Shown one piece after another: positions 1 through 12,900 of a DNA stretch of 64,000 nt (its first letter is position 1; the number at the start of each line of letters is the position of its first letter). The notes under the pieces were generated by a model. It made no database searches, was not told the DNA's origin, and saw only the letters and a list, made by a program, of their open reading frames with translations. Both the position numbers and the translations under genes were made by a program. The stretch comes from Phytoseiulus persimilis. Lineage: Eukaryota; Arthropoda; Arachnida; Mesostigmata; Phytoseiidae. The DNA lies in contig CM075102.1 of assembly GCA_037576195.1 (NCBI GenBank), positions 44,140,745 to 44,204,744 of the forward strand, written 5' to 3'.

Positions 1-824
1 GCTGCTGTTATGAGCCCTGAGCACGGGAACGGGTGAGTCATGTCGAGATCAGGATGATCTTAGATAAGCTGAATGCAAAATGCAAATGCGAGAGAATTCC
101 TCTTCAGTTCAGCTATGTCGGCAGCTGTCGCAACCTGACTCGAGTGAAATGAAGAAAACGAAAAAAGGACTTGAAGAAAGAACACGGCACGCAAAACACA
201 GTGCCCGAGGAGCTCTCTCTCTCTCTCTCTCTCGAACAGGGTCCAGGTGGCGCGACGCACTCCAGGTCCAACGAAGCTCGTTCCAATGGCACGGGGCGCC
301 CGGGCACGAACTAATTTACAAAGTGGACAAATTACAACGATGACAACGAACAACGCAACGACGACAGCCGCAGCTTCAGCATCGGCTCGAGCGATGCCAG
401 CAACAACGGAACCCCTCCAGAGGATTCAAAGTATTCAAAGCAAACAGGAATTCGTGAAGTGGAGACTCCGACATGAGGGGTTCCATAAGCAGGGCCAGTG
501 AAACCGGAGCATTGCGGGAGTTCTGGAGTTCGGGAATAACTCCAAGTCCTCCGTAGCTACTGCCTCTAACGACTGAAAGAACTTCCAGAGTTCAAATAAC
601 CTTCCGAATCGCGCACTTCGAACTTGCCTAGCTTTTACTCCTCCATTGTCCTTCTCCTCCGTCAGCCTTCCTTGCGCTCCGCAGCGTAATGGTCGGAAAC
701 TTTAGGTCGAGTAAGAGAATGAATGAGTCGGAGAGAGAACACGGCACCAAAACGGATCCATCGGCCCATTGTCATTGCTGATGATCCCGTTTTGGATTAT
801 TCGTTCTCTGAACCCCTGTCGTCA
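1..824. other. Region downstream of MOCS1A, no gene supported
   Basis: Probably 3' untranslated region and flank of MOCS1. I looked for a MoaC-type MOCS1B frame on the minus strand and saw none. It contains a CT dinucleotide run at about 213-233. Confidence 0.4.
213..233. repeat. (CT)n microsatellite
   Basis: About ten uninterrupted CT units downstream of the MOCS1A stop. Confidence 0.95.
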
Positions 825-902
825 TCATCCTCCTATCGTAATCATCGGTCTATTGTTGTGCTGGGCCAAGCTTCTTACGTCCCTTCCACCATGGGAGAAG
901 TG
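825..902 (-). CDS. MOCS1: MOCS1 terminal exon ending in Gly-Gly
   Basis: 25 codons plus TGA. NRPMITIGG is the expected MOCS1A C terminus, and the terminal GG inserts into the active site in this family. The acceptor is a run of A before AG (CTCAAAAAAG), a weak polypyrimidine tract, but phase and homology support it. In many animals alternative splicing here joins MOCS1A to MOCS1B. No MOCS1B is visible in the 824 bases downstream. Confidence 0.93.
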   Translation of the reverse strand, partial: HFSHGGRDVRSLAQHNNRPMITIGG

Positions 903-3900
903 CTTTTTTGAGAGTTGATCACGAACCTGAACGAAAGAGAAGAGAGTCCAGTTAGTGGGGACGAAGCGATGGGGGATCGAGTCTGGATTCCGGGAGCTCA
1001 TATCGGACTGAACTCGGAGTCGAGTGTATGAGCACACGTTGCTATTTATCACTTGCTAGAGCGAAGCGAACAAGGGGTGTGGGTTCTTCTTTGACATTGT
1101 CGGGTTCTAGAGTTCGTGTGGTTGACTGTGGAGGTACTTTCATTCCATCATTCACTGCAAGCTCTGAGACCGCTCGAGGTGGGTTAACAAGGCACGGCTC
1201 CCGATGCCCTCGAATGAGCTGAGGTGTTTTCTCAGGTTTTTCTTCAACTTTCAAACTCCTGGCTCTTCACTTCCGAAAACCATGTAATTTGAGTTCGCTG
1301 CTCGCGTTCTGCTCCGCTCCCGGCTGCCAACTTGTTTCCGCCTTGATATCCGGCAGCGAGGTAGACAAGGCATCCGGGAGAGCAGGATATTTCCGAACCT
1401 CAGAGCGGATGAGACATGACTATTACTCGCTGATTCGAGAGCAGCCCATGCTTGTCCCCGCGACGAGATTTCAATGTCCTCGGATCAAGAGGTGTTCCGT
1501 CGGCGCTCGGAAAGCGTTTCATCTTTTCCTCAGGAGTTTAATTAACCCGCATGACGGTATCTATGCCCCATACTATCTCCCATGCTTCCGACAGTGGCTG
1601 TGTCCTGCTCTCTTGGTTCCCAGGAAAGATTCGCTCGGGTCGGCGAAAGCAAGACAGGGATGGCGGACAAGCAGGCGGCAAAGGCAAAAGAAAGGAGAAC
1701 GAACGGCTTAATTACTTTTCTCCGGAGTAACTCGTCGACGTCGTGCCTGTCGGAGGCTGGAGAATTTCGCAGGAGTTCGACAAGGGGCAGTTCGTCGTTT
1801 CGCGACGAAAAGAGGCAGGAGCGCAAGGAGCCGTCGGCCGTGAGTCGGAGCCGATTACAGGAACTGCAGAAAGCTTGCGACATCGACGAAATAAAACCCC
1901 AACGTCCTCGGTGCGACGGTGAGGTGAACATCTGTAATTTGGAAGTCCGACCATCCCAGATTGAAATGCTTTGACCAGCTATAGGTTCAACTGCTTCATT
2001 TTTTTTTCGAGATCTCAAGCAAGATTATTGTTCTTCTCATATCCGCTCTCTTAGAGATTCCCAAGCGCCCCACGATGAGGACCCGGAAGCGATACGCTTG
2101 TGACTGGGAATCGCGGGATGTCGCTGTACTTCTTCGTGCCAGTTTGCACGCGTGGTGGGGACCGCGCTGACTCTTCCGTCATCCCATGGATCGGATTCCG
2201 GGATAGAGCGGGCCGTTCTCCCGGCTGAGAATCTCCTTCGACCGTCCGCGGAATTGAAAACTCGACTCGACTCGCAACGCGGGCAGGGAACCCCGTCGCA
2301 ACGGATCGCCGTCACGCCTCGAAATTCTCAGAAAATCTCTCGAGGTCGCTCCCTTTGGAAAGAATCTAAAATATTTTGCGCCGCTTCTTGGAGCACCATT
2401 GATCTCCGGGTCCAATTCTGATTTGAGTTTCGAAGAGCGATAAAAGTCGGTGGGCACCGGAGAGGCCGAGTGTCCCGCTGAGAGTGTGTCAGAAGGAATT
2501 CCGACCCGCAAGCGTCAATTAAAGCGGGAAACAGCACTGCTTGGTCCCGCAATGAGTTTTTTCGCCATCTGCAATCGGGCTGACACGCGAATCCGCTCAA
2601 GGGACACTACCAGCTTCCTCGGCTGAAATCGCTAGTTTCTCTCTCTCTCCAAATAGGGTTTCCATGTCTTAGGAGCTGAGGTGGCTGTTGGAATCGGCCA
2701 GTCAGAGGATCCCGAAGAGAGATCATCCGAAAACCGAAGCTGTTTCACGAATCGCGGTTTCTAGGGTGGAATTCAGGGTCCGAAAACGCAGGGACAGGAA
2801 CACACGAGCTCTTGATTCAGTCATATTCTGTGAACTTCATGACAAACTTCGCTCGATGCCGCGTGCGCATATGACTTCATAGAGATTGTTCAGCAGAATG
2901 GGACAACAAACTCAATATAACCCGTTGAAACTATTTTACTATCCGGAAACCGCAATCGGTCGGAGAATGCTCAATCACGCTCCGAGAGAGAATTCGCCCC
3001 CTTGAGTGTCACCGTCGAGCACCTAGCTTGGATCGAACTCAAATCAGGCCTTAATAGTACCGTTGAACACATTTTGGAGATCTTTCATCGCTAGCGACTT
3101 TCAATGCAGGACTGATGCGTACGCAGCGGTGGAAAGCTCTGCCGACTAGTGGCGTAGCGTGCCTTCATGATGCCCGGGGCGGATTTGGTGCCCCCCCCCC
3201 CTCTTCTTCTGGGGTCTGAGAAGATAAATGCGTTTGATGTGCACTGATTGTATTTTCGTATGTCCTAAAACATGACATATGATCATCTGAAATGGAGATC
3301 TTCAGAGACATGGAAACAACTTGCGCGAGCTGGCCCACATGTGAGCAACTAGAACATTATATGAGCAACTGGATTAGCTATTCTTGGAGGGTTATTTGCT
3401 TCGCTTCTGGAGCTGCAAATCTTCTATTGACTCCCCGGAGTTGAACTCATCCGTGATCGAAATCTCGATAGATAGATAGATAGAACAGCGAGGTCTGACA
3501 ACTTCGTTGGCTCGATCTCTTGTCCAAGGCAGAAACGAAATGAACTGAACGTTGCTCGATCAGGAAGGAGGACGAATTTCATGTGGTGGTTCGTCAATAG
3601 GGTGGAAAATCAGATGCAACGAGCGCACTTCGCCCCCACTCTGAGGATTCCCGGAAAAATCCACCTGGAAGAGCTCAAAAACCCTAATGTGATAGGCATG
3701 GAAAAGCATTCTGATGCCCCTAGCGACCCGATGCCCGGGGCGGACCGCCCCCCGCCTCGCCACGCTACCGCTGCCGACCTGACTCGAGTTCCACGAAGTC
3801 TAGAGAAGAGCCCGGATTCGGAAACTGAAAATGCAGAAGAGCTCCAGTGATTCTATGGCGTCTCGAAATGCAATCGAGGAAAGGTAGCTATCTGGCCACC

Positions 3901-6900
3901 CGCCAACCGTCCGAGCCAACGAGTGAACTCGAGTAATGTTTAAACCTAATCGCTTAGCCATGATTACATTGTTTTCGAGCGATCTTGAAAAGTCTAGACG
4001 GTAAACAGCCCAAACCTCGTGGAACTCGAAACTGATTGGCGCCCTCGACATGAACCGTTTAGTCTTGTCGGTGCACTTTCTACAAAAGTGTTGTGCTGCT
4101 GATCCGACCCGTGTTTCGAGGGCCCTTCTGATACGACACGTGCACCACTCAAGACTCGCGAGCGTAAAAGTTTTGTGGCTGATTCCGCGGAAACTTTGTC
4201 TACCCGCTCCCGTTGGCAATCCCCAGGCCTCCCAACGCAGCCAGTTGAGGTTTTCGGCGCGAATGCCGCGATGCTTTCGAGTAGTGGGTGCAGAAACGAT
4301 TCGTAAAGACCAACTTGAAAGAAGGGAACGACGAGGGAGACTAACGACGTCGATATCCGATGTCGGTCTCGTTAAGTAACTTCGCTCTTGCCTCAAACGC
4401 AAAGGTGGAACAATGAACTTGGAAAACTCCCAGCGGTCTCCATCTTGGACCATGGGAATCTCGCTCGAACTGCAAGGGAATCTGATATGTGCCACGCTAG
4501 GAACTAGGATATTCTCAGAAAGTTCCACGACATCTATTTTCGAGCAACTCACAGGAATACCTGTCATGTGTATCCCCAGGAAGCTCCGGGGATTTTTCCC
4601 GTCACTGAGCTCTCCGATTCTATCGCACACCACAAAGCTTCAAGTTGCGCATGAACTGAGACGTCATCATATGATGTACTCTCACGTCGACTATCACGGG
4701 AAGGATTCCTGTGTGAGGCTGGAAGTGAGGCCTCCGCCTTTTGCAATGCACTGTCCCCGAAATTCCAGGGCGAGCACTCGCCCAGAACCTCTGATTACCT
4801 ATTCCTGCAGATTCCCTCAGCTTGGTTATCTGTGAAAACCACTCGACAACGGTTGATCAAGAGAGGTCAAATTTCGCGGAATATGACTAATATAAGAATG
4901 AATATTCGCGTTATCGCCTGACTGGAGTACGCAGAATAACGAACACGAGCTTGGGTTGTGGCTCTCAGCAGAGTCCTTGAACTCTGACCCAGCCTTTGTC
5001 CTGGAAGAGTTCAGTTGCACTTGGCTCTCTTGTGCTGGAGACGGAGCACCTTCATCGATAACTTGCGCTGGAAGGGACGGGGAGCGATGCCGTGTGTTCC
5101 CAGGTGACAACGCGCTCGGTCATACTGCGCACATGAGTCGCCGGATCAGCCCCACAACCGATCACGGCTCTTGATGGCAATCTGTCGTTTCGGTGCGAAC
5201 TAATCTTCGACAGTCTCTCCGTCCACTGACAAGGGAAGAATTTGTGTTCTGCTTCGTGTTGGTTTGAAGCTCTCCCGCGGCTCACAGTTGCCTCCCGACA
5301 ACATCCGAAAAGCCTGTTATCTTAGCCGGGAGCTCTCTTTTTCAAAGCGTCCACTGAGCAGTGGGAGAGCCAAGATGAGAATTCCGCAACAGTAGATTTG
5401 ACGCAGAGAAGCGGAGTTTTCGATTGAGTGGAAAATTCCAGCAATTCGTGAGCGGGGAGCTGGAGCTGTGAACAACGGACACGAGAGACCGCTGTCCATG
5501 AGAAGACGCACCGATGTCTCGGTTCGGTGGGCACTTCCGAGAACCGAAGCAGTACCCGAGGAGCAGGTCAGAGGCGGCGCTTTGAACTCGCAGTACGTCG
5601 GTGAAACCTGATCTCAAACTCGAGAAAATCCACGTTGCGAGAAACGAATTCGCAACCCGTTTGGAGTGAAGTGGTTCACTGCCAGCATTTGCACATATGT
5701 CTCGTTATCAGGCATCCACGCCTAATTGGCCAATTGCTTCGGAAGCCTGCTTCCACCAATTACTTGAATTTACGATTCCGGCAGTATGCTACAACTTTAG
5801 CGACGAGCTCGCGCGTCGGAACGGTGGTGCTCGAGAATATTTCCAGCCCAGCCTCCGGCCGCCGCAGGGGAAATTCTCGGAGACGGACGTTTTTCTAGTG
5901 ACCGGCAGAACGAACTGTTCCAAAACAACGAACTCTCGAGAAATCCTGATACTGTTGGGATCCTGCTTCAGGGCGCAGCGAACGCTCTGATCATCAGTGA
6001 GAAACAAGATTCGGAATCATACGATTCGGAAGCTTAATGACTGTACCCGCTTCCCGGCCTCATTCTCTGAGTCGACAAGATCGACGAGCGCCCCCTTTCC
6101 GTCAGATGACGCAACTATTCAAAATTAGAAGTAGCCCGAGAGAGGGAGGGATCTGGCGCCGGTACCGAATCGGTTCGCACGGGTGCCATTCTACGACCGG
6201 GGGGGGGGGGGGGGTTACGGAGAACATGCTCCCAACTTTGAACGGCGAAGGATGCGCGGGTCTTGCGTCCGTACGTGCCGCTCGGTCTTAGGATGACCCG
6301 AGTCGATGCACTCGGTCCGTTCCTCGTGCGCCCGCAAACAGCCGCACAGACAACGGTATGATCCGACTATTTGTGTCTTGTCGCGCCCCATTTTTCACCT
6401 GCCCAGAGATCAGCATTAGACGGAAGTTGTTTCCCGCTAGTTAGGGAGGACACATTTTCTCGGCGTCGACTTTCCGTCAGAATGATTGGATTCTTCCTTC
6501 TACGTCGAGCTACGACATGATTGAGATCATGGCCACACGCTCAGAAAGTTCGCTGGAGCGGATCCTTCACTTGTGTGTAAATAATAAGAAGTATACAACA
6601 TTCCCGTAGTCATGGGGTGAGGGGCGGCCTAGCTGGTTCCCCGGCGGCCGACCAGTCTACCACCAATCGAGTCGGCTTTGATTGTGTTCCCAACGCATGC
6701 ATAAGAGCCGAGACACAGGTAGAATATTCCCGCCGCTGCTGCTGTTGTTATTCTACGCAAATCGAGTCGTAGATGATTAGATCAATGCACGGTCCGTTCT
6801 TACCTTAGCCGTATGATTCGCTTCCAAGGGCAGGGCAACCACTTCAGGAACAAAAGACCTGATCCGGTGCTCGAGTTCTCTCTGCGGCACGAGTCGATCC

Positions 6901-9900
6901 CAGCTCCAACGGTTGCCGTCGAATGGCATGTATTCGATGAAACGGACCTCGATGTTCTGCGAAGAGGTAAAGTCGGAGTCCGGGGAACGAGAGCTAAAAA
7001 CGAGACGACTCACTGGACCTTTGCACAGTTCAGAACGAGGATATTTGTCTCCAATGGACCATTAGACTCTAGAACACGTGTAGAATCTTCATTCGAACGG
7101 CTCATAGTCTGCAGCGCAGGAACACTCTCGATCGCTCTCTATGAGGCCCGAAAAGGAGGGAAGATGCTCGAGAAGACGCCCATCTCACGGACTCAGATAT
7201 ATCCTCGTTTGAGACCTCCCTCAACCTGTTATTTACAATGTGCGATTTTCCGAAGTCGTCCCGATTTCGTCCGAACCTCCCTGGTTGCGTCTCCCCGTTC
7301 TCGGCAGCGCACGCTGACGCCTTTCGGCGAGGTTCTGGAACACTGTCATCTACTACCAGCGGCGACATCGTAGACGATGACGAGGAAACAAAGATAGAGG
7401 CTGAGACTCGAAAATTAGTGGGGCACGGACCGCCCCTCTAATCAAGACTTCATCATCCGCGGCACACAAAGTCTTGCCAACAACATGGCGATTTGCTCGA
7501 GCGAGTCGTCTCGCGTGAGAAGCCGGAACAATTCCCGTAGGCATCTTTTTTTCTCGCGAAGCAGAAGACGAGTCTCGACACGATCTCGCACAGCCATCAG
7601 CGACTCGAGATGATTCGAAGAGGTGTTCGGTTCAGTCCGCGGATCGCGGAATGGGGTTTGACCTTCATTATATTCAGGTCGCAGTTTCAAACGAATCTAA
7701 GCGTGAAGGACGCGAATCTCTTGATACGCTTGTGGGCCTGAACCTTGAGTGCCGCTGTGATCTTGGGAGTGAGCTATGTGTTACTCGGGTTTGAAGCACC
7801 GTGTAAACTCCGCAGCCGTGCTCCGGACGGCGCGCCTAGCAGAGCGTGGCGAACCTCGTTGCAGGCAAGTCCAATATTTGGCAACATATCGCGTTCCGTA
7901 CCGCCCGGAGGCCGGAGAAATGCGTTTTGTGAAAATCGGCCTATATCTCATCTCGCTCAGGCCTTTCTCGTGGCGCCTGTCCGTGCTGGTTCGGCGGACG
8001 CCTTCGCCCTCATTTCCTTCGGGAACCTCCAGAGAACCACGCTGTCTCAGTTCTGTTTCAGTAAAACCTCCGTACACCTCATCTCCGCTGATCAATGACC
8101 GCCAACAATAAGCGAACGAGATCGGTGGCCTTACAAGCGGAGGCTCATGGGAGCCCGAAGCAGGAAGCGGATGTTTACCCGGTAACGGAGTTGACACCTC
8201 CAGCACACAGTTGTCGTGTGCGCGATGCGTCAGTTCTGCATTTAGCATTCACGCGCATGTTCAACGCGCACATCTAGTAGTAAGCCGTCTGAGAGATTGA
8301 TGAACTGGCGTTCATTTGACGCTCTACGCAGAACGTCTCGTAGTTTAGCGGCCATCAAAGTTCAAACCGTTTCGGGTGAAAAGTGACCACAGGAACAGAC
8401 GTCCGCCTGTCTCGAGAAATAACACGGCGGCACCGATGATTGATAGAACCGAACTGCCCGCGATCAGGTGGCAGTTGAAGTTACACTCGTCACTTTCCCC
8501 AAAGTTAGCATTTGCCACTCGACACATGTGTTCACGGAAACACGATGAAATATATTGCTTGGGAGCGATACTCGAAGCCAACACCCATCCTGTCACTTCC
8601 AAGTATTCTCAGATATATTGGCAAGGTTGAAGAACGTGGGCATTCTCTCCGAGAATTCGGCGGCCGAGACGCCGGGGAAAATTGACTCCTCCGACTTAGC
8701 ATGGAAAGATTCAGATACGTGCCTCATCCACTCAACGCATTCCATTCGCAGATGGAGACCTTCCCGCGATTCGAGATTCGCTCGCGCGACGCGGATTTCC
8801 GTCCGAGTCATCGCGTCACGCGTTCCGATGCGCTGAGCGAACCGAATCTCGACTCGACGGTCCGTTTCAATCATTGATTGGTGACTGGTCGTTCCGCACC
8901 ATACCCCTCACTCTCTCGTGCACCGTACGACTACCCAATCGCTTCGGTTGACTTCTGGCTGAACTCGAGCTCTCTTGACGATGTTGAAAATAATGGCGGC
9001 TCCTCGCGGCCTGCCATGCTCGCAACATGTCGTTAAGTCCAACAACGTTTCCTCCAAAATCAAGCGACTCCTTCGCGTTTTCCGCGTGTCATTACGTCAT
9101 AACGGCTGAAAACTTTTGACTCGCCAATGACTGGAGTCTCCCAACCGCTCGGACTCGACGGATCGACTGGAGCGAACTCGAGGTTTGAAGCTGTGAACAG
9201 GGCGAACGAAAGTGTCGAGTTACTAAATACCAAGGACAAATGGAAAGAGAAGGACGAACTCATGAACCGAGCGATTATGTTCGACCGACAGCGATGTTTG
9301 TCAGGGCTAGCGCAGGCTCCGCAAAGAGCGCTACCTCACAATGTCGCGGAACTCGTCATGGCGGTTCGGCTCGAATTCAAACTCACAGCGCATGGCGCTG
9401 CTTGAGAAGGGCTTGTGCGCCTTAAATCAGAACTCGTCGCAACTAAGCTCTGGAACCGCTCGGCACGGAATTCTTCTCAAAGTTTCCCGGGAAGACTTAC
9501 ATGGTCACGCGTCAGCTCGACAAACGCGGGAACCTCTTTTTCGTTCAAGTTTCTCATAACGACGCAGTTGACCTGGAATATTCCAGGACTCTGAATAATT
9601 TCTCCCGGTCTCCGCTTTCACAGATTCATGGCGTCGTGGAGCGGGTCGTTCCGGGAATTTCCTCCCGCTCAAGGCATCCCTAACTGACCTTAGTGGGCAC
9701 GATCTTTTCGGCCTCGAATATCGCGTTCAAAACGTTGTGAAATCCTTTCCGACGAGTGATGGCTTCGAACTTCTGGGGTATCAGGGAGTCGAGGCTTATG
9801 TTCACGTGTGAGAGACCGGCGGCGACCAGCGGTGTCAGCTTTCGGCTCAACACGAGTCCGTTCGTGGTTATGCCTGGAATGCATCGAGAATAATTTGCCA

Positions 9901-12900
9901 GCTACTGGTGAGCGTCACATACGCGGCTTTCATTGGCGTTGACCATTGAGAGTATCTCGTCTGGAGCGCTGTTTCTGCGAACTAATCAGCCCCGCTGGGA
10001 ACTGCGGGGCGGCGGGTGAGCCCGCCGCAGACCTTGCTCCGCTTGCGGGCAGGCTGTCGGACTGAGTCAGCTTTCGCACACATTGGGCGGTCGTTTGCTC
10101 CTAAACACTTTTCCACTGTTCTCTTCACGCGGGCTCTTTCGTCGCGCCTCTTCCTCAAGCACTCCAAATGGTTTGAGAGCCACGACGGAAAACTCTGAAT
10201 ACAAACGGTCGACTGTTTCCTCGAAAATGGGCTGCCACTTGGATCGGGGGACGCCGGGGGATAACGGACGTTCAGCCATGCGGAGAACGTGCTTCACGGA
10301 CTTCATGGAGAACGACAGATAGCGGACGCGGAAGGTGACTCGGAACAGGAAACTTGACTCGGATCAACGCAAAAAACAGGTTCTCATGCGAATCGCTCGA
10401 GTTACGGGGGACCTGATTCAGTGTTCCTCTCAGCTGGGAAAGACGGCGTTTAAGAGTATTCAAACGACTCGAATTTACATACAAACCGATTTTTTGAATC
10501 GATGGTTTGCTCCGGATGTATCGGACGATTTCGACGATATCCTTCCTCAAGAGAGGCTCCCCGCCTGTTAGACGCACCTTGGTGACTCCGAGGGAAACGA
10601 AAACGTCGACGAGTCTCCGCAGTTCGTCGCTCGTGACGAGGAGCTTCTTCGGAGTGAGAGAGACGCCCTCGTCGGGCATGCAGTAAGTGCCTGGAATTCC
10701 CGATAACATTATTTCATCTCCATTCGATCGGATTGCGGCAAAAAAAAAACGGCGGAAAGGAGAGAGATGTTTGGGAGAAGCTCTGATTTTCCTTGGCGCG
10801 ACCCGAGTTTGCAAAACCAAGTTTTGGGGACAGAAGGCGTGGCAAATCGGATCCGGAGGATATTCGGCGCTTTCTCCCAGCTTTTGATGTTTCAAAACAC
10901 TCTCCAATTCTGTTTTCGTCCGTCGCGCTGCATGCGCTTGTGGTTATGGAGGAAAACCAGCGAGCGACGATGACGACAGCATCTGCACGACTCGTCAAAG
11001 AGAGTTACGAAACTCTCTGCTGTCTGCGTTGCTGCTACAGAAGAAACGAAGTCTGACAGCACTGTAAATAGCCGCGGCTTATGACTTCCAATCTGCTCAC
11101 GGCAGAATTCCTGATCGTCGCAGCATCCTCAGCAGTTCCTCGTGCTCTTCGTACCTCGTTAGATTCCGCCGATCGCCGATTCGGCGCTGGTCGCTCACTG
11201 CGCGGAGCGACTCGTGCGGAGCAAATATACGATGTAGAGTTTCGTAACCTTTGCAGGCGAGCTCTCTTATTCGCTGCGTCGCATCCCAGCCTTTCAACAC
11301 TGCGGAACTCCAGCGAAGCCATGTGCGGATATGCACCAGAACTCGCTGGAGAGCGCCCCGCCCGATTACCCCCGATTCACCGATTTTTATCGAGTGTGGG
11401 ATATCAGTGGACTATGAGAGGGGTCGAGAGTCCGTTTGGAACGAGATGCTGCCGTGAACCCCGTCGGATTCGGACATGGAGAGTTAGTCTTCTTCTGTGA
11501 CGGTCGCAAGCAGTGAATATAATTTGGCGTCATCATTCAGCATTCTGGGGGGCACAGATCGATCGTCCGTTGTGAAAATCTGGCTGAACGCGGGAGGCAT
11601 AACAGCTCGAGAACTCGATCCCGAACGGGGCACTTCGTTCGAAACGAAAAAGATCTCTCCAGACGTCCTCATCGATTCGAAGCACTCTGCAATGAGTTGC
11701 TCCATATTCTGGAGTCGTGCGAACGTCGTATCGCAGCCTGTCGCCACCCGGAATCCGAGAACGGCTGCTCCTCGCTCAACGACTCTATGATCGCCTGTTC
11801 CCTCGACCCCCGCTTTCCCCGTCCGAGCCGCTGGAGCAGTTCACACCAAACGCCTCTCGGCCCCTCGCCCCGACAAGGCGATGTTTCCTCTACGTCTTCC
11901 GTTCATCGCGTTGTTCCTGCGGCCATTCAACGGTGAGAGCGGGTTTTTGTGCCTCGTTGCCTGCACTCCTCCTGCGCGCTATCGGACTGAGGCAAGCCAG
12001 TGAGTAGGCAGAGGCCAGACAGAGAGTTTCGCCACTCAGCCGACTGCTCGTCCCGCGCACGGGTATCCTTCCCTCGCCGTTATATGGAACGATGCGAGCG
12101 CGCCGTTTGTTCACTTCTTGTTTTATTCTTCAGATAGCTCCACTTTTCCCTCAAGCATCCTCAAACGCATCTGCTCCTCCAAACGTTTCCCTCCGTCACT
12201 CCACTCCATCCTCGAGCAGGGAGCTACAGAGTCGGCTACACGTCTACGCGCCTCCCCCGCGTTACACGCTCTTCCGTCCCAGCGACTCTCTATGTTCCTC
12301 CACTGCACATTTGCCCTCCCAAGGTGAGCTGCTGCTGCCGCCGACGCCGCCGCTACATTTCTCTCGCGGAGTCCGGGTGCAAGACGTCGACAGCAGCTTT
12401 CGCTCTCGACTCCATTCGTCAACATGAATGTGTATCGCCGAAAACTTTCGCCTCCATTCCCGGTCTGGAAAATCAACGAGGTGTTTGATCTTGCGGATCG
12501 TGCCTCTGTGCACCGCGGGCTCGTGACGACACTCGAGCTGGACGAGCTCGTGGAAATTCCCCCGCAGAACCCTCGGAGAATATTTGTGCGGAGGTTGCAC
12601 ACGCGACATCTGCGGACAACGGATCCCTCGTGCCGCCTCCGCCGATTGTTCCCCTTTTTCCCGTCGCGTCGTTGGAACTGTGGCTGCCTCCTTTTTGTTC
12701 AGAGGTGGTTTGTTGGGATAGGGGAGAGGGGGGGGGGGCGAACGAAGGACTGGATGCGGATCGGGGGTCACGGCCAAAGGAACACGACGTCCTTGGAAAC
12801 GGCTGCGACAATGGAAATATACTGCCTCAGCCAGGAAGCGGTTTGTCGCCTCGTCGCGACCGACTATCGACCGGCAGCCTCACCGGATCGGGTCGGCAGC

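Larger units (their letters stand above)
1932..6803 (-). other. MOCS1: MOCS1 intron of 4872 bases
   Basis: Lies between the RFIEYMPF exon and the C-terminal cluster exon. Contents I can point to: poly-C at 3191-3201, a GATA tract at 3467-3483, paired repeats at 3154-3768, a 277-codon minus-strand open frame at 3800-4633, and a 16-base poly-G at 6199-6214. No coding homology recognised. Confidence 0.85.

Noticed and set aside
7005..7010. Strong GTGAGT donor on the minus strand just upstream of the RFIEYMPF exon of MOCS1
   Set aside because: Homologues join VELTRDH directly to NIEVRFIEY, so no extra exon fits; treated as a decoy.
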